Shown in pieces: positions 24,162 to 33,057 of a DNA stretch of 34,469 nt. The DNA comes from Chloroflexota bacterium (GTDB lineage: Bacteria > Chloroflexota > Ktedonobacteria > Ktedonobacterales > JACDGC01). The stretch lies in the NCBI GenBank assembly GCA_021778805.1, contig JAJYBV010000029.1:1-34469 (forward strand). The letters run 5' to 3'. A model generated the notes under the pieces. It was given only the letters and a program-made list of their open reading frames with translations, was not told the DNA's origin and made no database searches. Position 1 is the stretch's first letter. Every line of letters starts with the position of its first letter. The position numbers were made by a program, and so were the translations under genes.

Positions 24162-25157
24162 ATGCATGATGAGCAATCGGCGGATGATTCTTCCGCCAAT
24201 ATTCGCAGCAGGCACCCCCGTATTGAGTGGTTTGAAGCGCTTTTAGCGTACCGCCGCTGGCACACTATTGCTGAAGCCAGCAGAAGATTGGGTGTTAGCC
24301 AGGATCTGTTAAGCGAACGAATTCGTTTGCTGGAAGAATGGTTCAGCCATAATCTTTTTGAAAGATCGCAGCCGCACCAGCGTTTAACCCCCAAACTAAA
24401 CGCCTACGGAGAACGCTATCTTTCATATATGCAGCAAATTGTTGCTTCATTTGAAGATTTGCAATCTGTGCTGGATACTCCGCAAAACCGCGGCCAATTC
24501 ATTGTTGCGCTTCCCGAAAGCCTTGCCACCGGGCTGCTGGCCGATGTGCGCAACGCTATTTACAGTCAGGGATTAATGCCAACCGGCGGATGGAGATTCA
24601 TCACCGCGCGCAGCGCTGTTGTGCGCGCCGAAATCATCCAGAAAAAAGCTACTATCGGCCTGCTGGTTGAACGAGAACCGTACATCGACCGCGACTTAAC
24701 TGTAGAGCCAATTGCGCGCAGCCCCATGTGCCTGTTCTGCGCGCCGCGCCATCCGTTTGCGCAGCGTTCCAGCCGCATTTCCTTCGATGATTTGAGCAAT
24801 GAGGTTATAGTTGTAGATAAAGAAATGTCTACTTACCGAGCAATATTTGAAAGTTTGCTGCGGCGCGCCAGAGTTCCGGTCATTCAAAAAGACGCCTTTT
24901 CCAATATCGAGGCGGTAAAATCTGCCGTAAAGGCCGGGCCTGGTGTAGCGATGCTTCCTTATTTCGCCATTGCCGATGAAGTGAAGGAAGGGAAATTAGC
25001 GTTAGTAAAGATGAGCAATGAAGAACCGGTTTATGTGCAAATTTTAATTGCCTATCATCCGGAAAACAAATTAGAATCTTCCATTATGCGCGATTTAATC
25101 AATGAATTTCGCAGCCAAGGCAAAAATCTGCCAAAACTGGAAAAGGGCGCCAATTAG
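24162..25157 (+). CDS. LysR-family transcriptional regulator
   Basis: 331 aa. The N-terminal winged helix-turn-helix (about 25-85) includes WHTIAEASRRLGVSQDLLSERIRLLEEWFS with the typical LFERS and LTPKLNAYGERYL. The C-terminal substrate-binding domain (about 105-315) has the periplasmic-binding-protein-like fold. GAGGA lies 6 bases upstream of the ATG at 24162. Divergent position suggests that it controls korAB and its own promoter; the inducer is unknown. The N-terminal 24 residues are polar and likely flexible. Confidence 0.9.
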   Translation: MHDEQSADDSSANIRSRHPRIEWFEALLAYRRWHTIAEASRRLGVSQDLLSERIRLLEEWFSHNLFERSQPHQRLTPKLNAYGERYLSYMQQIVASFEDLQSVLDTPQNRGQFIVALPESLATGLLADVRNAIYSQGLMPTGGWRFITARSAVVRAEIIQKKATIGLLVEREPYIDRDLTVEPIARSPMCLFCAPRHPFAQRSSRISFDDLSNEVIVVDKEMSTYRAIFESLLRRARVPVIQKDAFSNIEAVKSAVKAGPGVAMLPYFAIADEVKEGKLALVKMSNEEPVYVQILIAYHPENKLESSIMRDLINEFRSQGKNLPKLEKGAN

Positions 25158-25179
25158 CTCTTTCAGCAAATCTTACGCA

Positions 25180-25209
25180 AAATGGGCTGCTGCGCAGCCC
25201 ATTTTTTTT
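25180..25209. terminator. Bidirectional terminator between lysR and secA
   Basis: Perfect 11-bp stem AAATGGGCTGC (25180-25190) and GCAGCCCATTT (25194-25204) with loop TGC, flanked by a run of T on the plus strand and an A-rich start that gives T on the minus strand. It lies between the convergent stops of lysR (25157) and secA (25234). Confidence 0.88.
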
Positions 25210-25233
25210 CACCATTTAAGCGGAAAAATCTAT

Positions 25234-28098
25234 TTACGATTTTTTGGCGCTAATTCCATGGCAAAATTTATATTTCTGCTTGCTGCCGCAAGGACATGGA
25301 TCATTAAGATTCGCTGGTGGTTGAATCACCTGTTTGGGTTTTGCAGGCTGCCCGGCAAGATTGCGACCTAAATTTGTTTTATGCGTTTCTGCCGTTAGCT
25401 GCAACGGATTTTCCATTACCGCTACAGTAGAACTTGTATGTGTTGCTTTCGTCTTTTTATTGTGTCCCGCAGGTTTTTTAGCAGATTTTTTGTTGTCATT
25501 GTGCGGAAGCGCAACCGGTTCTCGCGCCGGCTGGCCATCCGGCAATTCTTGCGGCGGAGGCGCAGCCTGAAACTGCAATTCGGTTAGCAGCACTGATTCC
25601 GTAACATAGTGCTGAATACTCTTTTTCAACAAATCAAACGCTTTATACGCTTCCCGCTTAAATTCAACCAGTGGATCTGCCTGCGCCATACCGCGCAAAC
25701 CAATGCTGGATCGCAGCTCATCCAACATATCAATATGTTCCATCCACAGCGAATCTACAACCCGCAGCAGTGAACTGCGTTCAATGGCGTTGATAAAAAT
25801 CGAAGTATCGGCATCGTTTCCGGGTATTTTATCCAATTCGGCCTGAATGCGTTCTTCTTTTGCTTCATAGCCGGCAATAGCCCAATCAACACATCGATTT
25901 ATAAACTGATCTTTTTTCAGCTGATGAATGTTATCCGGCACAATATCATCCGGCAGCGGGATACGCCAATGTTCAAACTGCGCAAAAACTGCCTGCAAAT
26001 TCCAAGTTTCGGGGCCGCCGGAACTGCACGCTGCTTCACAAACACCTTCGGTTTCGCTGCGAATCATATTTAAAATACGATCGTGCAGCTCTATACCCTT
26101 CAAAATCGATTGCCGATCTCCATAAATGGTTTCTCTTTGCCGCGCTATAACATCGTCATACTCTACGACATTTTTACGAATATCAAAATAAAACGCTTCT
26201 ACTTTTTGCTGCGCCTGTTCAATAACTTTGCTGGCCATAGCGTTTTCAATAGGTATTTCCTCATCCATTCTCAACATATTCATTAAGCCGGAAACACGCT
26301 CACCGCCAAATCGCACCATAAGCTCATCTTCCAAAGAAAGATAAAATCGCGAAACACCGGGGTCGCCTTGCCGGCCGGCGCGGCCGCGAAGCTGGTTATC
26401 TATTCGGCGGGAATCGTGGCGCTCTGTTCCAATAACACAAAGTCCGCCAAGCTCTACTACTTTTTCGTGCTCTTGATCGCAGATCTCTTTTGCTTTAGCA
26501 ATCGCGTCGGCCCAATCATTTTCTGTAGCAACTTCTTCATCGATATCCAATTGGGTCAGAATTTCGTGCGCTAATTTCTCCGGATTGCCGCCAAGTAAAA
26601 TATCGGTGCCGCGCCCGGCCATATTTGTAGAAATAGTAACGGCTCCAAGCCGGCCGGCCTGCGCAATAATATCCGCTTCACGGGCATGGTTTTTCGCGTT
26701 TAAAATTTCATGGGGCACACCAGCGCGAAACAGCATAGTTGAAACCCGTTCGGAATTTGCAACCGAAGTTGTGCCAATTAACACCGGCTGCCCTGTTTCA
26801 TGGCGGCCTTTTACTTCTTCTATAACCGAATGGTATTTTGCCGAAGTAGATCTAAAAATATAATCTATTTCATCTTTACGAATCATCGACCGATTCGTAG
26901 GAACTACCACCACATCTAAATGGTAAATTTTATCAAATTCCTGCGCCTCGGTTAAAGCTGTGCCGGTCATGCCGCCAAGTTTATGATATAAGCGGAAATA
27001 GTTCTGAAACGTAATTGTAGCAACCGTGCGGTTTTCCTCGCGTACCTTTACCCGTTCCTTCGCTTCAATGGCTTGGTGCAAACCTTCATTAAACCTTCGG
27101 CCTTCCATTAAACGGCCGGTATGTTCATCAACAATAATAACTTCGCCATTTTTCACAACGTAATCTTTATCGCGGTGCATAATCACCTGCGCTTTAATGG
27201 CGTTTTCCATAAAGCGGGTATAAATGGGGTCGCTATAAATTTCTGTCAGACCCAGCGCCGCTTCAATTTTATCTATACCGTGCTCATTAATAAGTACGGT
27301 TTTTGTACGCTGATCGATTTCGTAATCTTCAGTTTCTTGCAGCAAATGGGTTACACTGGCAAATTTATGATACAGTTCGGCAGATTCAAGGGTTGGCGCA
27401 GAAATAATTAAAGGAGTACGGGCCTCGTCAATAAGAATATTATCAATTTCGTCTACAATAGCAAAGTTCAGGTCGCGCTGCACGCAGCCTTCCAGCGATT
27501 GCGACATATTATCGCGCAGATAGTCAAACCCAAATTCATTATTAGTGCCATACGTAACATCGGAATGATAGGCGCCACGTTTTTCTTCAAAGCTGCCATG
27601 TTCAGAGCTGCTGAGAACACATCCAACGGAAAGGCCTAAAAACCGATAAATTCTTCCCATCCAATCAGCGTGATACTGCGCCAAATAATCGTTTACAGTA
27701 ACCACATGCACGCCGCGCCCAGTTAAAGCATTCAGAAACACCGGCAAAGTAGCAACCAGTGTTTTGCCTTCGCCGGTGCGCATTTCCGCAATTTTGCCTT
27801 GGTGCAAAATAACGCCGCCGATAAGCTGCACATCAAAATGCCGCTGGCCGATGGCGCGCACGCCGGCTTCACGAACCATTGCAAAGGCTTCGGGAAGCAG
27901 TTTATCAAGATAATCTTCTTGTTCTGCTACGGAAAGGTTTTCCAGTTCCGTGCGCATTTCCGCAACGCGGCGGCGCATAGCATCATCGCTCAGCGTTTTA
28001 ATATCGTCTTCCAAATCATTAATCGCGCTGACGATCGGCCGAATTTTTCGCAATTCTTTTTCGTTTGGGTCACCGAACATTTTTGAAATAAAGCTCAT
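25234..28098 (-). CDS. secA: Preprotein translocase ATPase SecA
   Basis: 954-aa motor that pushes preproteins through SecYEG. Walker A MRTGEGKT (106-113), DEAD-type box VDEIDNILIDEARTPL (215 on), the second motor domain with TNMAGRGTDILLGGNPE and GRAGRQGDPG, then scaffold and wing domains. A basic, Lys/Pro-rich linker leads to the C-terminal zinc-binding tail with Cys935, Cys937, Cys946 and His947 (CPCGSKQKYKFCHG). Complete. It lies 46 bp after def on the same strand and ends at a strong terminator, so it is probably the last gene of a def-secA unit. Confidence 0.97.
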   Translation of the reverse strand: MSFISKMFGDPNEKELRKIRPIVSAINDLEDDIKTLSDDAMRRRVAEMRTELENLSVAEQEDYLDKLLPEAFAMVREAGVRAIGQRHFDVQLIGGVILHQGKIAEMRTGEGKTLVATLPVFLNALTGRGVHVVTVNDYLAQYHADWMGRIYRFLGLSVGCVLSSSEHGSFEEKRGAYHSDVTYGTNNEFGFDYLRDNMSQSLEGCVQRDLNFAIVDEIDNILIDEARTPLIISAPTLESAELYHKFASVTHLLQETEDYEIDQRTKTVLINEHGIDKIEAALGLTEIYSDPIYTRFMENAIKAQVIMHRDKDYVVKNGEVIIVDEHTGRLMEGRRFNEGLHQAIEAKERVKVREENRTVATITFQNYFRLYHKLGGMTGTALTEAQEFDKIYHLDVVVVPTNRSMIRKDEIDYIFRSTSAKYHSVIEEVKGRHETGQPVLIGTTSVANSERVSTMLFRAGVPHEILNAKNHAREADIIAQAGRLGAVTISTNMAGRGTDILLGGNPEKLAHEILTQLDIDEEVATENDWADAIAKAKEICDQEHEKVVELGGLCVIGTERHDSRRIDNQLRGRAGRQGDPGVSRFYLSLEDELMVRFGGERVSGLMNMLRMDEEIPIENAMASKVIEQAQQKVEAFYFDIRKNVVEYDDVIARQRETIYGDRQSILKGIELHDRILNMIRSETEGVCEAACSSGGPETWNLQAVFAQFEHWRIPLPDDIVPDNIHQLKKDQFINRCVDWAIAGYEAKEERIQAELDKIPGNDADTSIFINAIERSSLLRVVDSLWMEHIDMLDELRSSIGLRGMAQADPLVEFKREAYKAFDLLKKSIQHYVTESVLLTELQFQAAPPPQELPDGQPAREPVALPHNDNKKSAKKPAGHNKKTKATHTSSTVAVMENPLQLTAETHKTNLGRNLAGQPAKPKQVIQPPANLNDPCPCGSKQKYKFCHGISAKKS

Positions 28099-28144
28099 AA
28101 CAGAAACCAGGATCCTTTACTAAATACGCAAAAAAGAGCAGAAA

Positions 28145-28660
28145 TTAAGAAACGCTTGGGGCAAGTTCTTCTTCGTCTTCTTCATCAGTAATTTCACGAA
28201 AATCTTTTGGGTCATCCAGCCGGTCGGTATATAAAATACCGTCTAAATGGTCAATTTCATGCTGAAGCACGCGCGCAAACCAGCCTTTAGCAGAAATGCG
28301 AACTGGAATGCCATGTTCATTTTTCCCTTTAACTTGGATTTGTTCGGCGCGGCGAATATTTTCTCCAACATAACCGGGAATACTCAGGCAGCCTTCCGTG
28401 CCTTTTACTTCACCGCTTTGCTTTAAAATTTCCGGGTTAACCAAAACGGCGTGTTCATCTTCATATTCCGCAACAAGCACACGCAAGGGAACGCCAATTT
28501 GCGGCGCAGCCAAGCCAACACCGGGGGCGTCTTTCATAGTTTCTTGCATATCGCGAACAAGGCGGATAAGCATAGCGTCGAAGTGAGTTACCTTCTTCGC
28601 TTTTTCTCGCAGTACCCGCCCATTGGGAGAGTTAACAGTAACAATTTTACGAATTGCCAT
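28145..28660 (-). CDS. def: Peptide deformylase
   Basis: 171-aa metalloenzyme that removes the formyl group from nascent N-formylmethionine. The three signature motifs are intact: GVGLAAPQIG (47-56), EGCLSIPGY with Cys91, and QHEIDHLDG with His134, Glu135 and His138. The C-terminus is short and acidic. The ATG at 28660 is preferred (AAAGGA 10 bases upstream) over an in-frame start 45 bp earlier. It lies between the aminotransferase (98 bp upstream) and secA (46 bp downstream) on the same strand. Confidence 0.95.
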   Translation of the reverse strand: MAIRKIVTVNSPNGRVLREKAKKVTHFDAMLIRLVRDMQETMKDAPGVGLAAPQIGVPLRVLVAEYEDEHAVLVNPEILKQSGEVKGTEGCLSIPGYVGENIRRAEQIQVKGKNEHGIPVRISAKGWFARVLQHEIDHLDGILYTDRLDDPKDFREITDEEDEEELAPSVS

Positions 28661-28758
28661 ACATTGAAGGTCCTTTAAGGTATCGAAAAACTTATCATAC
28701 ACCAATACAAAGTATATGATATTTTATCGGCGCGCCGCAATTTATGGCAGAATTTGCG

Positions 28759-29931
28759 CTATACAGCGGCGTGATTCACCACTGCGTTTATCCGTTCAAT
28801 TGCGGTTTGTATTTGTTCAATGGAATTGGCATACGACAGCCGCAGATAACCTTCGCCATACGAGCCGAAAGCCGTACCGGCAAGCGCAGCAACACCGCCT
28901 TCATACAACAATAGATCGGCAAATTCTTTTGAAGTTTTCCCCGTTTCGCGAATATTCGGGAACACATAAAACGCGCCTTTGGGAGTGCGGCAACTGATGC
29001 CCTTAATAGAGTTCAGCCCGGCGACAATATGATCCCGCCGTTTGCGAAACTCTTCCACCATTTCTTCGGAAGCGATTTGAGGACCCGTTAAGGCTTCGAC
29101 ACCGGCCATTTGAGTAAACGCTGCGGTACAGCTGTTTGAATTAGTCATCAGCCGGGAAATTTGTACCGCCAAATCTTCCGGCATAATGCCATAGCCAAGA
29201 CGCCAGCCGGTCATTGCATAAATTTTAGAGAAACCATCCAATATGATTGTGCGGTCTTTCATGCCGGGGAACGACGCTATAGAAACATGCGTCCCCTCGT
29301 ACAGCATGCGTGAATAAATTTCATCCGATAACACCATCAAATCCGGGTGTTTTACCACTTCTGCGGCAATCGCTTCCAATTCGGCGTAATTCAGCGCGCT
29401 GCCGGTAGGGTTATGCGGCGTATTTAAAATAATCAGGCGTGTTTTCTCGTTGATAAGCGATAGCAGCTTTGGCACATCCGGCGAAAAATCATGTTCTTCC
29501 AACATGGGAATTGGCACGGCTTTGGCGCCGCTGAAGTTAATCATTGATTCATAGATTGGGAAACCGGGGTTGGGATATAACACCTCATCACCGGTATCGG
29601 CCAAGGCCAAAAGCACATAAAACATAATTGGTTTGCCGCCGGGAGTAACCACAACTTCTTTCGGTTTAAAAGCAATACCGCGGCGCATCTCAGAGTCGCG
29701 TACAATTGCTTCCAGCAGGGCTGGCATGCCGGAAGAAGGCGTGTAATGGGTATATCCGTTTTGCAGCGCACGAACGCCTGCGTCAATTATATTATGCGGT
29801 GTATCAAAATCGGGTTCGCCGATTTCTAAATGAACAATATTTCTGCCCTCAGCTTCGAGGGCGCGCGCCCGGGCCAGCACTTCAAAGGCTGTTTCTGTGC
29901 CCAGCCGAGACATTCTTTCTGAAAGTCGCAT
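28759..29931 (-). CDS. Class I/II PLP-dependent aminotransferase
   Basis: 390-aa fold-type I aminotransferase of the aspartate family. Pyridoxal phosphate attaches to Lys236 in GFSKIYAMTGWRLGYG. Other conserved contacts are Asn174 (NTPHNPTGS), Asp203 and Tyr206 (SDEIYSRM), plus a C-terminal LRLSYANS Arg for the carboxylate. The amino donor cannot be set from sequence; aspartate, alanine and aromatic or glyoxylate-linked enzymes all look like this. ATG 29931 is chosen with AAAGGAA 8 bases upstream; a GTG directly before it is possible. It follows the hydroxyacid dehydrogenase by 50 bp, suggesting linked oxoacid/amino acid conversion. Confidence 0.9.
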   Translation of the reverse strand: MRLSERMSRLGTETAFEVLARARALEAEGRNIVHLEIGEPDFDTPHNIIDAGVRALQNGYTHYTPSSGMPALLEAIVRDSEMRRGIAFKPKEVVVTPGGKPIMFYVLLALADTGDEVLYPNPGFPIYESMINFSGAKAVPIPMLEEHDFSPDVPKLLSLINEKTRLIILNTPHNPTGSALNYAELEAIAAEVVKHPDLMVLSDEIYSRMLYEGTHVSIASFPGMKDRTIILDGFSKIYAMTGWRLGYGIMPEDLAVQISRLMTNSNSCTAAFTQMAGVEALTGPQIASEEMVEEFRKRRDHIVAGLNSIKGISCRTPKGAFYVFPNIRETGKTSKEFADLLLYEGGVAALAGTAFGSYGEGYLRLSYANSIEQIQTAIERINAVVNHAAV

Positions 29932-29981
29932 CACTGAGATTCCTTTTGAAAAGTTGAATGGTATCGCAAACCAGGTTTCGG

Positions 29982-30998
29982 TTACAGTACTTCAAAGGTT
30001 CGCGGCATTGTTTGCCGCACAGTGCCTACCGCTTCGGGATTCAATCCGTTCGGCAATTTTTCGCCGCGCAGCCCGGCCAGCAAATTAAATGCGGCAATTT
30101 CAGCCATGCGGGTGCGGGTTGTTTCGCTGGCGCTGGCGATATGCGGAACAATAATGCAATTAGGCAAGCGCACTAACGGGTGGTCGGCGCGAAGTGGTTC
30201 CGGGTCAACAACATCCAGCGCGGCGCCGCCGATAACACCGTTTTGCAGCGCTTCAATCAAAGCCGCGGTATCGATAACCGGGCCGCGGGCCGTATTAATG
30301 ACAATGGCAGTCTTCTTCATTTTGCTAAAGGCGTCTTTATTCAGCAGGTGACGAGTTTCCGGTGTTAATGGTGTATGCACGCTGATAAAGTCCGAGGAAC
30401 GCAAAACATCATCAAAAGAAGCATATTCCAGCCCCATGCTGGCTTCCAGATCTTCCCGGCGATACATATCGGTATACACCACACGCATATCAAAGCCGCG
30501 GGCGCGTTTTGCCATTTCAATACCAATGCGGCCAAGGCCAATAAGGCCCAGCGTTGCATGGTGCACATCCTGCCCCATCAGCAGCATTGGCCCCCATGTT
30601 TGCCATTGATCATTGCGCACATAATCTATTCCTTCAGGAATTCGGCGAGCAAGCGACATCAGCAGAGCAAAAGCAAAATCTGCCGTTGTTTCGGTTAAAA
30701 CACCGGGGGTATGCCCCACCAAAATGCCGCGTTCTGTTGCGGAAGGAATATCAATATTATCGAAACCAACAGCAAAATTGCTGACGACCCGCACTTGCGG
30801 GCAGCTATCCATAAAATGCGCATCGATGCGATCGGTCAGCAAACTGACAACACCATCGCAGTTTTGGGAGCGTTCAAGTAGCATTTCGTAAGAGGGAGGT
30901 AAATCTTCAACCCACAAATCAACATCACAATGTTCACGAATCACCTTCAGTCCGCCTTCCGGTATTATTCGTGTAACAAACACTTTTGGTTTTGCCAT
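29982..30998 (-). CDS. D-2-hydroxyacid dehydrogenase (glyoxylate/hydroxypyruvate reductase-like)
   Basis: 338-aa NAD(P)-dependent oxidoreductase. The nucleotide-binding GLGRIG (154-159) is followed by the catalytic set Arg238 (NTARGPVID), Glu267 (DPEPL) and His286 (PHIAS). The overall sequence is closest in style to glyoxylate reductase/D-glycerate dehydrogenase. ATG 30998 gives better spacing from AGTGAG and matches the usual family start better than ATG 31007. First gene of a tight minus-strand cluster with the aminotransferase; together they could run the glyoxylate/hydroxypyruvate-serine branch, which is inferred. Confidence 0.88.
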   Translation of the reverse strand: MAKPKVFVTRIIPEGGLKVIREHCDVDLWVEDLPPSYEMLLERSQNCDGVVSLLTDRIDAHFMDSCPQVRVVSNFAVGFDNIDIPSATERGILVGHTPGVLTETTADFAFALLMSLARRIPEGIDYVRNDQWQTWGPMLLMGQDVHHATLGLIGLGRIGIEMAKRARGFDMRVVYTDMYRREDLEASMGLEYASFDDVLRSSDFISVHTPLTPETRHLLNKDAFSKMKKTAIVINTARGPVIDTAALIEALQNGVIGGAALDVVDPEPLRADHPLVRLPNCIIVPHIASASETTRTRMAEIAAFNLLAGLRGEKLPNGLNPEAVGTVRQTMPRTFEVL

Positions 30999-31032
30999 AA
31001 ATAGCATAGCTCACTTTCTGCAATTGCGCGTT

Positions 31033-31080
31033 GGGGAACAACCGGGTTGTTCCCCTTAAAAGGCGCGGCGCTGCGCCTTT
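31033..31080 (-). terminator. Double hairpin after acidic protein gene
   Basis: Two stem-loops in the gap between the acidic protein stop and the dehydrogenase start: AAAGGCGC/GCGCCTTT (31059-31080), which on the minus strand ends in TTTT, and GGGGAACAAC/GTTGTTCCCC (31033-31055) with a 3-base loop. They probably terminate the acidic protein transcript. Confidence 0.65.
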
Positions 31081-31089
31081 GCACAGCAA

Positions 31090-31593
31090 TCAGCGGCGTT
31101 TCGGTTTACGATTTGAAGCGTCGTCGTCGTCGTGAAAATGACCAAAGCTTTCCGCTTCTTCTCCGCTTAAATCGATATCTTCCTCACCAAAATCTGATTT
31201 CAGCCGTGAAAGAATATCCTCATCGGTATCATCTTCATTAATCGTAAGATCCGATGCGTCCGATCCGGCGCCAAACCCAAGTTTAGCAAGTTCAGACAAG
31301 GATGTTAGCACATGACGGGAATCGCCGGTAGATTTCGGCTTCTGTTTTTTGGGAGCCGTTTTTGTCATGAAAATATCGCCGAAAGGATCGTCATCCTTTA
31401 TATTCGGGGTAGTTTCCGCCATGTTTGACGGCATCGCAAATTCGCTATCCTGATCCATATCATCAGAATAATCTGCGTCTTCTTCGTCTTCTTCATCCGC
31501 CAAAGATATATCTGCGGAAGACACTGGCTTCATCCCTGCTTCCTCCCGCGCAATTCCTATCCAATATTGTGAATAATAGTGTGGCCGATCCAT
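31090..31593 (-). CDS. Acidic, largely disordered hypothetical protein
   Basis: 167 aa with no recognised domain. A short N-terminal aromatic segment (RPHYYSQYWIGIAREEAG) is followed by long acidic tracts (EEDEEDADYSDDMDQD, NEDDTDEDI, HDDDD), a basic KKQKPK patch and a basic RKPKRR end. It looks intrinsically disordered, perhaps a binding or scaffold protein. ATG 31593 is used; an upstream TTG (31605) is the alternative, and the ribosome site is weak (GGCGG). Flanked by terminator hairpins on both sides, so probably a single-gene unit. Confidence 0.6.
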   Translation of the reverse strand: MDRPHYYSQYWIGIAREEAGMKPVSSADISLADEEDEEDADYSDDMDQDSEFAMPSNMAETTPNIKDDDPFGDIFMTKTAPKKQKPKSTGDSRHVLTSLSELAKLGFGAGSDASDLTINEDDTDEDILSRLKSDFGEEDIDLSGEEAESFGHFHDDDDASNRKPKRR

Positions 31594-31650
31594 ATTTTTA
31601 AGCAACCGCCGTTTTTACCTTCGTATAGTGCCTTTTACATTTGAATATTA

Positions 31651-31678
31651 AAAGGCGCAGTAATTAGATACTGCGCTT
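31651..31678 (-). terminator. Terminator after acyl-CoA dehydrogenase
   Basis: Stem GCGCAGTA (31655-31662) and TACTGCGC (31669-31676) with loop ATTAGA. Read on the minus strand it is followed by CTTTTAAT. It lies 65 bp past the acyl-CoA dehydrogenase stop. Confidence 0.55.
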
Positions 31679-31742
31679 ATATTGATCCATAATTTTGCGG
31701 GAAATGTCAAGTTTTACCGCAGTGTATACATAAACGGCCAGA

Positions 31743-32906
31743 TTATTTCCAATTCAGCATATCATCGATAATAGATTTTGCAATGATCATGCGCTGAACT
31801 TGGCTGGTGCCCTCTACAATGGTGAGTTGCCGCGCATCGCGATAATAGCGCTCTACGGGGTGATCCATCATATAGCCATTGCCGCCTAAGATTTGTACGG
31901 CGGTATCGGCAGACATTACCGCGGTTTCGGTTGAAAACGCTTTAGCCATTGATAAAATATGCGCATGCTCCCGATCGGCAAAGCCGTTATCAACGGTTTG
32001 GCAGGCGTTATAGGTCAGCCAGCGCGAGGCTTCAACACGCATTGCCACATCGGCAATCATCATTTGAATTGCCTGATGTTCAATAATCGGCTTGTTAAAT
32101 GTTTCTCGCTGCCGGGCATAATCTATGGCGTATTGCAATGCGCCTTCCGCGGCGCCTAAGCCACGCGCGGCGACTATCGGGCGCACGGAATTAAGATTCC
32201 ACATAATAGCTTTAAAGCCATTGTTTACTTCACCGATAACGTTCGCGGCCGGCACTTTTGCTTCATCGAAAATCAATTCACAGGTTGGAACACCGCGCAC
32301 ACCCATTTTTTTATCAGATTTTCCAACGCGGAATCCGGGAGTATCTTTATCAACCACAAACACCGTAAACCCTTTTGAGCCGGCGCGCAAATCTGTTTTT
32401 GTGGCTATAAGAAAGAAATCGGCAACATTTGCTCCCGAAATCCAGTGTTTTGTGCCGGTAATGCGATAAAAGTCGCCGTCTTTTTCGGCTTTTGTTTGAA
32501 TATTTGCAGAATCTGATCCGGCGCCGGGTTCGGTTAACCCAAATGCGCCGCGCAATTCACCCAGCGCAGTGCCTTGACCATATTTGCGTTTTTGTTCCTC
32601 TGTTCCAAAACGCATAATAGCCGAGGTAGAAAGTTTTGTTAACAGCAAAATCAGCGCACAGGCGTTATCAACCTTGGCTACTTCTTCTACTGCCAGCCCC
32701 AAGCCAAGTGTGCCGGCGCCGCTGCCACCATATTCCTCCGGAAAATTCAAGCCCAGCAGGCCGGTTTCTTTAAATACCTGATAAATATCTTCGGGGTAAA
32801 TACCCGTTTCATCTAATACAGCAGAACGGGGTTTAATAACTTCCTGCGCAATTTTCCGCGCAGTCTGCCGAATCATTTCCTGTTCCGGCGTTAAACCAAA
32901 ATCCAT
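31743..32906 (-). CDS. Acyl-CoA dehydrogenase
   Basis: 387-aa FAD enzyme that makes the 2,3-double bond in an acyl-CoA and passes electrons to ETF. FAD/substrate motifs: FGLTEPGAGSDSANI (122 on), HWISGANVADFFLIATKT, and ARQRETFNKPI. The likely catalytic base is Glu365 in LTIVEGTSQVQRM. Length is typical of short/medium-chain enzymes; the substrate is unknown. The start at ATG 32906 has AGGAG 10 bases upstream; a longer open frame to 32996 lacks support. No ETF or thiolase gene adjoins it; the quinone oxidoreductase lies 151 bp upstream on the same strand. Confidence 0.92.
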   Translation of the reverse strand: MDFGLTPEQEMIRQTARKIAQEVIKPRSAVLDETGIYPEDIYQVFKETGLLGLNFPEEYGGSGAGTLGLGLAVEEVAKVDNACALILLLTKLSTSAIMRFGTEEQKRKYGQGTALGELRGAFGLTEPGAGSDSANIQTKAEKDGDFYRITGTKHWISGANVADFFLIATKTDLRAGSKGFTVFVVDKDTPGFRVGKSDKKMGVRGVPTCELIFDEAKVPAANVIGEVNNGFKAIMWNLNSVRPIVAARGLGAAEGALQYAIDYARQRETFNKPIIEHQAIQMMIADVAMRVEASRWLTYNACQTVDNGFADREHAHILSMAKAFSTETAVMSADTAVQILGGNGYMMDHPVERYYRDARQLTIVEGTSQVQRMIIAKSIIDDMLNWK

Positions 32907-33057
32907 GAGATAAAGCTCCTCGCGAGCACGGCGTTGGGCCGCGTGATAATTACAGAGCAGTTTTTCCGCCGATAGCAAAAAAACCGCTCTGCACAATAAT
33001 ATGCTCTACTACATAGTATAAACCACTTTTAGCTTTGCCGTTGAAAACGCCGTTTTT

